Assembly: GCF_958979055.1 (NCBI RefSeq)
Contig: NC_084888.1
Span: forward strand, 6,743,501-6,807,500
DNA length: 64,000 nucleotides
Reading direction: 5' to 3'
From: Alnus glutinosa
Taxonomy: Eukaryota > Streptophyta > Magnoliopsida > Fagales > Betulaceae
Both the position numbers and the translations under genes were made by a program. How positions within the stretch are numbered: position 1 is the first letter of the stretch; each line of letters begins with the position of its first letter. This document shows positions 12,637 to 25,200 of this stretch, one piece after another. The notes under the pieces were generated by a model. That model had not been told where the DNA came from and did not search any database. It worked only from the letters and a program-made list of their open reading frames with translations.

Positions 12637-15600
12637 CCAGATGACATAAGGCTGTAGAATTTATATTTAGAATAAAACAAAGAGGGTCGACAAACTATAA
12701 AATAAGTAGATAACTCGGTTTATTTTTCTTTTTCTTTTTTATAAAAATCAATAAATAAAATTGCAAAATTAGTCGTGAATTTAAGGCTGTGACAAATAAT
12801 GTAAAATTAAGACAGTTATTAACCACAAATAACCGTAATTATATAATTAATTAGACTAGTTACAATTAAAAGTTTTAATAAGGATAAATAAAAGCGATTA
12901 ATAATTGCTAATCGATTTATAATATATATACGCATATCTATCAACATCCTTGTCATCGAATATTGGGTTTTGGATGAATTGGAATTTTCTGAAATTGAGT
13001 CATGTATATTATGTAGTGACGAGATAAGCCTGCGGCGTGCGGCGTGCGGCGTGCGGTTGCCATCAGAATCAAAAGAGCATATAAAAGATGATCAAATTTA
13101 GGAGGGCAGTGGTTTGCTGCAGTGACTGTCAGTCTGTCACGGATACAGACAATTGTTCATCCATACTCATTACTCACCCTTCAAAAATTATGAAAAATAA
13201 CTCGGGTTGGCAGACTGATGCCTCATAAATCAAAGGTTCGATCTCTTTTGTATTGCAAACAATTTCAAGTAATAATAGGCACTATTGTAAGCAATGTTAC
13301 CACAGTAAATATACAGAAATTTTTTGATAGTAATAAGAGGTATTGTTCTAAGTCTAGGGATTATAATGTTTGAAAATACTAAAATAGGCCCAAAACAGTC
13401 TAATAACCGGCATAATCGCTAGTTTGTGGTTAAATGCTAACTGCCTTAGCGGTTCCGGTTGCGATTACTTAAAAATGATAATAACCTTAAACGGTTGTGG
13501 TTAAGAGGGGATAACCACAATCGTTTGTACACTCATAATTGCGACAAATAACCTCTAATGGCTTAGGATTGATTCGACTGACCACCCCAAGTAGGGTTGT
13601 ACAAACTAACTGCCCCCTAATCGCTAATCACTTATAACCGTTAAACGCATAACTGCTTTTGAAGGCAGTTATAAATAACCACTAATCAATTAGGGCGGAG
13701 CGGTTAGCAGTTTTAAGGTTATTGGTAGGCGGTGGCTAATAACCGCTAACTGCCTACCCTTATATATGAATAGTAAAAATATTTATATTATATATTTAAT
13801 ATCAAAAAATAACTTCGATACATAAAGTTATGTAATTAATTTTATTAACAAAAAAAAAAAAGTCTATCCGCTCTAAAATTTTTATTCTCTTTGATAACAA
13901 GCAAATATTATATTTGGGATTACAATTTATTATCAATATCTTAAAATTTGCAAAAAAAGAAGAAGTTCAAATCACTACCTTTTAGCCTTTAAATCTAAGA
14001 TTCTGGTACATTATTCAATTTTTTCCAAGGTTCTACAATTCATCTTTAAGCTAACAAATTAAGGGGATTTGATGGAAATCTCATTGGCCAAATGGGTATT
14101 TGAATTGGTAAGCTTTTAGGCAACTTATAGTCTTATACCGTTTTCTTCTTTCAAGTTCATTTATGTATATGGATATATAATTATTTATACTTTTCTTGGT
14201 AGATATTATTTAATTTTATAGGGAACGGAGGATTACAGTACCTTTGTCAATGGATACGACATGGATTATTTCGATTATTTATTTGATACGTCATTTCTTT
14301 TGTTTTTCTTTTTTTTTTTTTTTTTAAAAAAAATCAAGATTCAAAAAAGCCAAAAAACCTGCCAAAAAGTTCACATATAAAAAGCGCTTATCAACTGCTG
14401 GTTATAGGATTTAATAACCACTAACCGTCTAAGCAGAGCGGTTGTGGTTGTTAACATTTAATAACCGCCTTAGACAGTTGCGGTTAGTGGTTATATCCAA
14501 TAACCGTTAACCGCAAACGCTTGTATAGCTCTATTTCCAAGGTTATAGGGTGGTTCGGCCATCCCCTTTTACCGATTCAGGGGTGGCCAATTACTCCTCA
14601 ATAACTCTTTTTTTTAAAAAAAAAAAAATTAAATTTATAATTTTTTTAAAAAGTTCATATACCTCTCTCAAATTGTCACTTTATTGCTAATATCTATTCT
14701 AAACTATAGATTGAGTCAATGTCATTTATTAACTATCAAAAAATTGTCACCGACTATTCACAATTTGTTTTTAAAGAAAAATAGAAATGAAAACTAAATT
14801 TAAAACAAAGAAGAAGAAGAAGATGGAGACCGTGGTTGGCCATGAGGGTGATTCGTCCACTTTCCATTTGAGAAAATTGTGGGTGGTTGAACAATCCTCA
14901 TTTGGCCAGGGTGCCTGACACCATTTTTTTTTTTTTTTTTAAAATATTTATGTTTCAATTTTTTTTTTTAAAAAAATTTATAAGAATAGTTTTATCTTAT
15001 TAAAAAGCTTTACAGTTGGAAATACTCTTAAAGAATCATTTGTCACCCCTTGAAACTCTGCTAACTAATTTTACAATTTTTTTTTTCTTGGACAAAGACG
15101 ATTAAATATTTGAAGCTGTGAACTAATTCCCAAGTCAAACTGCAGTTGATTAGCAACAAAATCGCAAGTTGGGATGATTTGTCCAATAAATTAAGAAGCT
15201 GTACTATATATATATATGTCTTATCCCTTATGTTAAGCGGTTTGAGATTTGAATAAAATATAGAGGAGATATAATTGGCCAATATTAAAAAATTAAATGT
15301 GAATTTAATCGTAGATTTTTAGAATCTACGAAATTGGTCAGAATCAGAGACCTTAAGCGGAAAAGGAGTACTGTAGGAGGAGGCCCAGCCAAAAAGAGAA
15401 AACTACAGAGGGGAAATAGCAAATAAATACGGAAAGTTCCTATCTTCGTCGCTATGACACGTGAAGGCATCAAGTCCAGTTGTCACACTGTTCGGATACT
15501 CCAATTTTTTTTCGCTATTTCTTTTGTTCTTTCATGAGAAAGCAGCTGCTTCTTCAGTTCTTCTTCTAAACTATACACAATGATCCAAGTTTGTTGTTAT

Positions 15601-16020
15601 GCAAATAATAATAATAATTATTCATCGAAAAAAAAAAAATTATCTTTTTTTTTTTTTTTGGCGTTTCATATACTTCAGATGGTTATAATAATTGACCACA
15701 ATTTGGTTATAATCTAAAAGTTTAAAATTTGAGCTTGAATTTTTACTCCATAGATGGAGTGAAGCATATTGAGATGGTATTAAATTGTTTAGAGAGAGAG
15801 GGCAGGGCAGGGCAGGGCATATTATTTGTGTGAAGAACCAGAAAGATTCTTTCAGACATTTAGAAGCAATAAATCAGGGCGTGCAGATGAGGGCCATGAG
15901 GCCGAGTTTTTAGCCCGCAAAGTATCTCTTTTTCCAACATCACAAAAAACCCATTTTCTTAAAGTTGACAATTAATGGCAACGACCAAATACACACACAC
16001 GTCATCATCATCCCCATAAT
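12637..16020. other. intergenic region with degenerate DNA transposon sequence
   Basis: No gene is supported. The stretch contains a GCGGCGT heptamer repeat (about 13032-13056), several GCGGTTA/TAACCGC-rich segments (13380-13760 and 14390-14530), many homopolymer A/T runs and a short GGGCA repeat (about 15800-15818). Confidence 0.5.
13594..14536. mobile_element. possible non-autonomous hAT-like element rich in TAACCGC motifs
   Basis: The left end reads TAGGGTTGTACAAAC. The right end, reverse-complemented, begins TAGAGCTATACAAGC, an imperfect inverted match. Both subterminal regions are packed with AACCGC/GCGGTT motifs. The bases just outside (ACCCCAAG and TTTCCAAG) agree at five of eight positions. 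There is no transposase frame, so boundaries are tentative. Related sequence (TAATGTTTGAAAA, ACTAAAAT) occurs at 13365-13400 and 50265-50300. Confidence 0.35.
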
Positions 16021-16273
16021 CCAATCGCTTTCTGACCTTTCACTGTTCTTATCTTTCCTCTGCTGAAACTCGCTAGTCCCATACCTGCCCTGTTCCTCGC
16101 TCTGTAGAGAAAAAACCCATTAGAAGAACTTGGTCTTAAGTCCCTTTATTTTTTTTTTTTTATTTTATTTTTTATGTTTGTTTGTATTTTTTTTTCCCCT
16201 GATATGAATTTGATGTGTTTGGGTCAAGTTTGAAGCTCGTGAAGTAAAATCTGTAATTTGGATGGAACTCTAA
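16020..16273 (+). promoter_or_regulatory. 5' leader/promoter-proximal region of the GT gene
   Basis: CT-rich leader and T-rich tracts directly upstream of the ATG at 16274. No upstream exon is recognisable. Confidence 0.35.
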
Positions 16274-19200
16274 ATGGGTTCTCTGGAAACCGGGCTTACG
16301 TTGAAGAGAGACAACCTTTTCCGGTCTTCATCAGCTGGTAGAACCGAGAGGCACCCATTTCCACAGAGACCCAGATCGAGGTTCTCAAAGTTTTTGCTTT
16401 TCAAGAAGCTAGATTACGTCCAATGGATTTGTACTGTGGCTGTGTTCCTCTTCTTTGTGGTGCTCTTCCAGATGTTTCTGCCTGGTTCTGTGGTAGAAAA
16501 GTCTGGGGCATCATTTGAAGAGGATGTGGAAGTGAGTTATGGTGATTTTAAGCTTTTGAAAGAGATGGGTGTGCTTGAATTTGGGGAGGATGTTAGATTT
16601 GAGCCTACTAAGCTTTTGAAGAAGTTTCAGAAAGAAGCTAGAGAAGCAAATATGTATTCTTCTGCTTTCAACAGGACACTACAGCGTTTTGGGTACAGAA
16701 AACCCCAGCTTGCATTGGTCAGTAATCATTTATTATCAGGAGTATCTGTGCGTTCTTAATTTCAACATATTGCATTTCCTTTGTTTATGCATGTAAGATG
16801 TATATACATATATACATTCAAGTCTGTGTTGATTTTTGCGTTTTGCTTGGTTGATGTTTACTTGGAGGATAGCTTTTGTTTTTTTTTTGGTATGTGCGTG
16901 ACTATCTGTTTGATTTCATTTTCTACTTGAAGGTTTTTGCAGATCTGCTGGTCGATTCACACAAATTACTGATGGTGACAGTTGGAGCTGCATTGCAGGA
17001 GATCGGCTACGAAACTCAGGTAGTTTCCTTCGCATAATTTTTTTTGGGTAATTTTTACGTCTAGAGTTGGGCTGTGAAGAAAGTGAAAAATGTTTCTTAG
17101 AGTATGGCTTTCTACTTATGGGATGAGGGCGACATCATTAGGCTAGGAACTGTCATAGTGCGTACTGTGGACGCGTGGTGTAAACTTTTAACCAGGTGTT
17201 ACAGATGGTGCATTCGGGCTTGAAATTCAAATTTCCATCTCAAATTATCACTTGAAGTTTGCTTTGGCAACGGCAACCCTCCACTAGTTTTCCTATGTTG
17301 TATTTAGTATTCTGCTGTTCCTTGTAACCTGTCATTTGTAGGAACTAGAAGCGAATTAGACCAATATTAGAGTTTTTGAACTTGGACCAATTTTATGTGA
17401 GGGAATTTGCGTTTTTCATTTTCTCTCAATGGATGCTGAGATCAGATGGGGGATAAGCAATTTTACTTGAACTGACATGAAATGTAGGATTTGTACCCCA
17501 GCTCCCTTATGTCTCGGTGAAAAAAAATAGAATTTGATGGAAGGCATATCATTTTGTGTCATTATTATATGTTGTTAAAGAATTTCCATCTTCATTTAAA
17601 GAGTTATACCAGTAGCGCTGGATGCAAATGACTAAAAGACATCTCTCTCTCTCTTTCATCAGCAGACTTGTCACCAGAGACTTGCTCGTCTCCTGAATTA
17701 CCTGAATCATCTGTTAGCTAAAAGCATTTACCTTTAGTTTTCTGATCATTGCATCAAATTTCTTATAATTTTGCAGGTTTACTCTCTTGAAGATGGCCCT
17801 GTGCATGATGTTTGGAGAAAAATAGGAATTCCAGTCACCATTATTCGAACGTGTGATAAGACAGAGATCGTTGTAGATTGGTTAAAGTATGTGTATTATA
17901 CTAGTTTTCTGACATGCCTCAAACATTCAAGATAATATTTATCTAGGGGATTGTTTGGGTTGAAGCAAAATTGAGGATCTTCTCACTCCAGCTCGCTCAG
18001 TCTGTTCATTTAATATAATTAATAACAAACTCTCTGCTCTAACTAACTAGATCCTTGACTCATTGGCAATATGTCAGAGATGTTTCAATACAATTGGCAT
18101 TTGATTGGCTGTGTTGGGACAAAATCTGTGTTGACATCATGATTTGATTTCTCTGAATTGGTGATCAATTTAGTAGTTTTTTGATCTGGCATCAAGATTC
18201 TCGTGCAAATAGAATTGATAATACATGCATTATGATTCAGTTTTATAAGTAATATTAAGCTATAAATAAATATATTGTGTAATTTATGAGTTGTTGGTCA
18301 CAGTATATGAGCGTGGTTCAGTTTATTGGATCTGATAAATGTTGGATATGTATAACAAACTGTATGTTTTTTCGCAGCTATGATGGCATACTCGTGAGCT
18401 CTTTTGAAGCCAAATGCATCTTTTCATGGTAAGATTAGTTATTTCATTTTAGTTTTTAGCGCAATAAACTTCCAACTTCTTGTTGTCACATGAAGTCTTT
18501 GCTCTCCTCTCTCCCCTCTCTAAATTGTCTTCAGTATACAAATTAGTTTGGGAAACTATTGGATCTGATGATACTGTTTTACTACAATGGCATCAGATTT
18601 AAAGGAATGAAGAGTGAAATGTACACTCATATTATTTGGGAACAGCTTCCAGTATCTTCTATTCATCTTGGTTTATATGTTGGGCGGATAGTTGTCTGGT
18701 TCTGCCACATTGTTGTGGTCTTGCCATTGTCGTGGTCTTGCCAATGAGGCATAGGTTGTGAGCTGAGTTGGGAGAGATACATGAAGGACCAGAGGCTATA
18801 ACATAGGACAGGAGGCATGGCATTGTGGTGCCTAGGGGCACCATTGGTGCTAGTAACTTTCATTTAAGAGCTTAGTTTTGGAAAACATTGTTCAAGATGC
18901 TGGCATGAAGGATTAGAGAGCCTATGTGATGTAGCGTGTGTAGTGGATCGCAAGATTAACAAACACAAGATTCACAATTCTTCCCAAACCAAGAAAAATC
19001 AAGTATTTGTAGGGAAAACTGAAGAAAACTCACTCCAATAGTTTTTATTTTTATTTTTTATTTATTGAAAACTGATGAAAATACAACATAACATGGAGGC
19101 TAAGTCGTCCTTATTTAGCCTATTTAGAGAAAGACTCGTAACCCTACTAAAAATGAAATGAAAAATGATCAACGCGATCTTGTTCGAAGGAGACTTGTGA

Positions 19201-22200
19201 GGAAGCCCTTAAAACCCTTAAAACCATCCTCGGTCGACCGAGTCATCTATCGAGTGTCTCGAGTTTTTTGTATGGAGACCTTATGCAGCATCCTTGCTCG
19301 ATCGAGCATCTATTGAGGGTCTATTGTGCTTCCTAAAACAGTTTTTCGTATTTCTATTGATGGCCCGTTTTGACCTAGTAAATGTTGGAGTTTGGAAATC
19401 TTAATGAAATATGAATTTGTAGCCCTTTGAGTAAGCTTTCCAACTCTATCAAGATTGTCTTCATCCGATCTTGAGATCTCAAGATACGGCCAATTTAGTA
19501 TGATTGGTCTGCTCGTAAACTGCCAGGCATCATCCTCCTTGGGATGGAGAGAATTTGTCCTTGAATTCGAGTCGTCCTTGCCTTGATTTTTCGAATGCCC
19601 AATCAATTCCTTCCTTCTCGTCCTCAAGCAAAACAACTTGATACCATAAGAGAAACAACTTGCGATCAATCACAAGATAATTATGAATAACAATGCTGAA
19701 ATCCTCCACACCAACTTAAGAAAACTCAATCTTCACACGTTCCTTATTTATTTTCTCAAACTTCATAAATTTGTTCCAAAAAGTATCAATTATTTCTTGC
19801 CCACTAGAAATAAAATTTTCTTTCAACATGATGAAACGAGCATCAAAATTTTGACTAGGAAAACTTGATTGAAAATTTTCAACCCCAAGAAAATCAACAA
19901 AATTAATTTCCTCAAAACCCAAACTGAGATACTTCACTATTTGGACTTTCATCAAACATATGATAGACATCATTCTCTTCCACAATTTTTATGGTATCAA
20001 CTGAAGAACTTACCTTCTCCAATAGATCCTCTTCGTCATGATAGGTGTCATAGGTCGGTGGGGAGTCCCAATCTACTGAAGAATTTCCCTAAACAACTTC
20101 ATCTTCCTCCACTTGAGATGGATTTAGTAAATGGACTTAAGGCTTGCTAAGAATAGTCAAGGCGGCGAGTAGCTGATTATGCGCATCAAGCCTTACCTCC
20201 TTCTGTTGAAATCGCGGCTCTTCAACAGTAAACTCGTCATCTTCCATGTAATGTGGATTTGGTTCTCAGCGACTTGTTTAGTTGGTTCACCAATTTGAGT
20301 ACCAATTTGGTCAACAAATCGCTCCTCCAAGTGTTGCAAACGTGTCATCAGTTGCTCCTCATGTGTTACCTCTTCATGCTCATGCAAATTTGTTTCCTCA
20401 TCTGCATCCTCTTTGCGCCGTGGCAGGAAAGAAACCTTGCGCTCTCGTACCAACTAATGCAGTGTAGTGTATTGGATCACAAGATTAACAAACACAAGAT
20501 TCACAACTCTTCCACAAACCAAGAAAAACAAGAATTGTTAGGGAAAATTGAAGAAAACTCACTCCAAGATGTTTCTTATTAAAATGTGATGAAAATACAA
20601 CATAGCATGGAGGCCAGGGGCGGAACTAGGATTTGAGATGAAGGAGGACGAAACTAAAAATTGAAGATCTTCAAGGTTAAAAAATTAACTTTCCCCGGGG
20701 GGGGGGGGGGGGGTCAAACTCATAAAAAACATAAAATTTAGGAGAATTTCTAAAAAATTTGGGGGGGCTTCGTCCCCCCAAGCTCAGGGGCAGTTCCGCC
20801 CCAAATGGAGGTTAAGCCATCGTTATTTAGTTTATATAGAGAAAGAGTCTTAACCTTACTAAAAACAAAATAAAAATCGATCAGTCGCGATCTCGTTTGA
20901 ATGAGATTAAGTCTCGTTTGACTTGCAATGAAGCCTTATAAACCCATCCTCAGTTGATTGAGTATCAACCGAGTCATCTACTGAGTGTCTTAGGTTTTTT
21001 ATGGAGACATGATGCAACATCCTCGGTTGATTGAGCATCTACCGAGCTTCCTGGAATTGCTTTTCGTATTTCTATTGACGACCCATTTGACCTAGTAAAC
21101 GTTGGAATTTAGAAATCTTCATGAAATATGAATTTGTAGCCCTTTGAATAAGCTTTCTAACGCTACAAAGATTGGTTTTAAAAAAAAATAACGCGACCAA
21201 GATTGTCTTCATCCGATCTTGGAATCTCAAGATATGGCTAATTTAGTATGACTGGTTTGCCCATAAATCACCTTGCACCACTATGAGTCATGAACTATAT
21301 GTGTCATATTCAGTAGTGGAGCCAGAGATAAAATTTTATTGGGTAAAGAAAATTTGACCATTTGAAAGTATTTTATTACATTAAATTGGTGTAATTTTAT
21401 ATTTCAGTTTGACCCATTTATTACATTAATTTTTTTTCCTTTTAAAGTTGGTGTAATTTAGAAAATTTCATAAAAAAATATCAATATTCCTTTAGCAATC
21501 CCATTAATTATTGATATGTTAGTGAAGGCAATTTGTCTCCACTGAACATGTTAATTTGTATATGATATGTGCATTGTTGGCATAGGCACAAGGTCATATC
21601 TTTTTTTTTTTTGATAATTAATTTCATTAAAAGCGCAAGGGGCACAACCCAAGTACATATGAAGTGTATAAGAGAAAAACACCCAGCAAAATCAAGAACG
21701 AGAAAAGAGAGCACAAAATTATCCTTAGAGATATTGAGAAGGGCGTTAGTAGAGATCCACTCAAAGAGGGATTTAAGAAAACAAAGTTGTAGATCCAAAC
21801 TCGTTTTCTCATAATCATCGAAACTTCAATGGTTCCTTTTCTCTCCAAAGGCACTACATTAAACAAAGGGATTACATTCCAAAGAGTTTTAAAATCATTC
21901 CGACTAAACCATCTTTTCCAACACGCCAAGAGATCCACCACCTTTTTGGGCATAACCCACTCTACTCCAAACATCTGAAAATCAAAATCCACAAGTCTCT
22001 TGCAATATCATAGCGAAGGAGATGATAATGAGTTTGCCCACTATTTTTACAAATATGACACCAATCCATCACTATGATGTGTCGCATGTGAAGATTATCC
22101 ATTGTAAGAATTTTTCTTAAAGATGTTGTCCAAGTGAAGAAGGCCACCCTCAAAGGAGTCTTAGACCTCCAGATGCTGTTCCAAGGGAATGAAGAGTTGA

Positions 22201-25200
22201 TGTTGAAAAGGAGAACATTGTAAAAAGTTGACCTCAAAAATCATGTTTTCGAAGGAATCCAACAAAACTTATCTTCACTTCCCCGATTCATCTTAATGGA
22301 ATACAAAGCATTGAAAAAAGAAGACACAGGATCCACCTCCCAATCATGCTCCAATTTTATAAAATTCATGTCCCAATGCACCTCGTCATTGTGAGCAAAC
22401 ACATTAGCCACCAGAGCATTCCTATCCCTTGCAATGCAAAATAATTTCGTAAAGGTTTCCTTTATAGAAAAATCCCCATGCCAAATGTCATGCCAAAACA
22501 TGGTTCAAGAGCCATCACCTACCTTAATTACTAACAAAACTATAGATTGCATCTGAATCCCTCCTAACATGTTTCCATAGACTCACCCCATGTGACCTAG
22601 TGACAACACTAGGGCACCAACCACCTGCCAAACTACCATATATTTTATCCACTACATGTCACCAAAAAGCACCTCTCTCAACAACATACCTCCATAACCA
22701 CTTTCCCAAAAGAGCCTAATTGAAAGTGAGCGAACTTCTAATCCCCAAACCTCCAAGATGAAGGGGAGTATAAACCTTCTTCCGATTAACTAGATGGAAC
22801 TTAGACTCGATATCCAAACCACCCCACAAGAAATCCCTCTGCAATTTTTCTATCTGATTTGCAACACCAATCAGGATAGGGAAGAGAGAGGAAATATCTA
22901 GGAAAGTTGAAAAGCGTGCTTTTGATCAATGTTAAACGACCCTTAGATAAATAGAGCCTTTTTCACCCCTTTAATATTCTCTCAATTTTCTCAACAATTG
23001 TATCCCAAATAAATTTGGCTTTGAATGGAGCATCCAGAGGGAGGCCCAAATATTTCTAGGGCAAAAACGCAACCCTACAACTCAGAATACGAGCCAAAAC
23101 ATTCACATTCGACACATTACCAACAAGAACCAATTCAGATTTAGCCAAATTAATCTTTAACATTGAAACAACTTCAAAACAAGAGAGAACATATCTCAAA
23201 TAACGAAAATAATGGGGTTCCCACCAGAAAACTAGAAATATGACCCCCATTTACAACGGCTGACATCATTCGACTCCTAGCCTCCATAACAATTACATAT
23301 AGGACCGAGGGGGGGGGGGGGGGGGGGGGGGGGTCATCTTGACTACGAGAGCTATTGAGAAAACCCTTGGGAGTACTGTTATCATAATAGAGAACCGAGC
23401 AATGGATATGCAGAACGCAATCCAAATCCGCCATTTTCCCCCAAAGCCACATCTCCTTAACATGTATAAAAGATCATCTTTGGCAAGCTATTGAGAAAAC
23501 CCCTGGGAGTACTATTAATCATAATAGAGAACCGAGTAATGGATATGCAGAACGCAATCCAAATCCGCCATTTTTCTCCAAAACCACATCTCCTTAACAT
23601 GTATAAAAGATCATCTTTGACAATTTGTTGCTACATAGAGATTACTTTCAGCGTAGCTTGTATGGAGACCAAAATCTTGGTGTCACAATAGCCTTTAAAA
23701 AAGTTGTTTCTTGAGAAGACTAGTAACATGGTGAGAATGTGATCGCTCGATAAGATCTTTGGTATCTCGTTGTGTTTCTAAGAAGCATTAGTACTGACTC
23801 GAGACTCGGATAGATACAATACAGATGTGGTGATATACAACATCTTGAAAAAACTAGGATCTGAGATGTTAGTGACAATTTGATTAATTCATTAATAAAT
23901 ATAGATTTGTATCGATATAGTATATATTACATCAACTTCTGAATTTGCAAAGCTCCATCAATTATGGCAACTTTAAAGCTTCTTCTAGGTGTAGAAAAGG
24001 CAAGGCCCAAATGATGTAGGGTCGTATGCCTTGGTGGTTTTTGTGGGTTGTATCTCGGGTCCTTGGGTGTTTTTCCTTTTGTTCTTGTTTGGGTTCTTTT
24101 GTGGGTTGTTTTTGGGTGTTCTTTCGGTTTCTAGGGTTTTTTTTGTGGTTTTTGTTGGGTTTTTCGGGTTAGCTTTGGTTTCTCCTGTGTATACTTGTGT
24201 ACTTACGGGCGCCTTACGTTTTTGTTTTCAATAATATTTTTGCTTACTTATCAAAAAAATATTCAAGGAATAATAGATATGAAAGAAGCGCATAATTTGT
24301 GCTTAAGGTAACCATAATCCATATTTAATGTTTTAGAGATCCTTGAAATACACTATTCATAATATCCACAAAATATTAATTTTGCTATGTGGTCCTTCAA
24401 ATGTTCAAAATAAAGCATCTAGATCCTGTTTTTTGAATTTGAACCCAAAGTATTTTAAAAATAACATTTTGAACCTCATTTTTAGTAAGAATTTTATTTG
24501 ACCTTAAACGTGTCCCTACCTTATTGCCAAAGTATCTTGCCATGTCCTGAAGGTATCCGACTTTAAATTTTAGTTTTTTTAATTCATGGACACATATTAG
24601 ACATATGGTGCCATGTCCAAGCCATATCTGTGTCCGATATGCGTCAGACATGGATACCTCAGCCCTTTTGAAGTACCTATGCTTCCTAGTATGAGTGCTT
24701 TTTCATTTGATCATCAGGAATCGAGTGTGGAAGCTTTGTTAATGAAATGCATGTGTAATTAAAGCTCTTAAACTGTTTTGCTAGCTGTAATCACTCTGAT
24801 TATGTTCCATATGAGCTCCCTTCGTATATGATGTATGTGTGTTTTTTTAGTCTTGTTAAGATATTAATTAAATGATTAAAGTCACTTTTTCCTATCAGCT
24901 TAAATTTTTGGGATAAGCAGTGATTTAACATGATATCAGAATAAAAGTCATAAGTTTGAACCCTGACTTTATAGTTTAGCCACAATTTTTAGATAAATAT
25001 TCTACTTGTTAGGTCTTACTTCTTAAGGGAGAGTTGTCCACACGTGAGTGTGAGGAGATTGTTAAAGTATTAATTAAATGATTAAATTCATTATTTTCTA
25101 TCAGTTTAAGCTTTTGGATAAATGAGAATTTAACATGTCTATTTAGTTAAAAAAAAATAAATTTATATATGTTTTTTTTTTTGTTGCTTTTTTGTTTTTG

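Larger units (their letters stand above)
18936..21270 (-). mobile_element. internally deleted LTR retrotransposon in GT intron 4
   Basis: Two direct repeats flank about 930 bp: about 18936-19527 and 20459-21270. They share AAGATTAACAAACACAAGAT, GAAGAAAACTCACTCCAA, ATACAACATA and CATCCGATCTTG. The right copy is enlarged by a nested MITE. On the minus strand, just inside the right LTR (about 20445-20458), lies TTGGTACGAGAGCG, similar to an initiator-Met primer binding site. It is followed by an open frame (20453-20193) starting [16 protein letters not shown], like the start of a plant Ty3 gag. The pol genes are missing. Confidence 0.6.

Noticed and set aside
24397..24651. 84-codon minus-strand frame in the GT intron
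   Set aside because: Repeat-like GTCCGATATG/CATGTC sequence with no recognisable protein. Probably a transposon relic.
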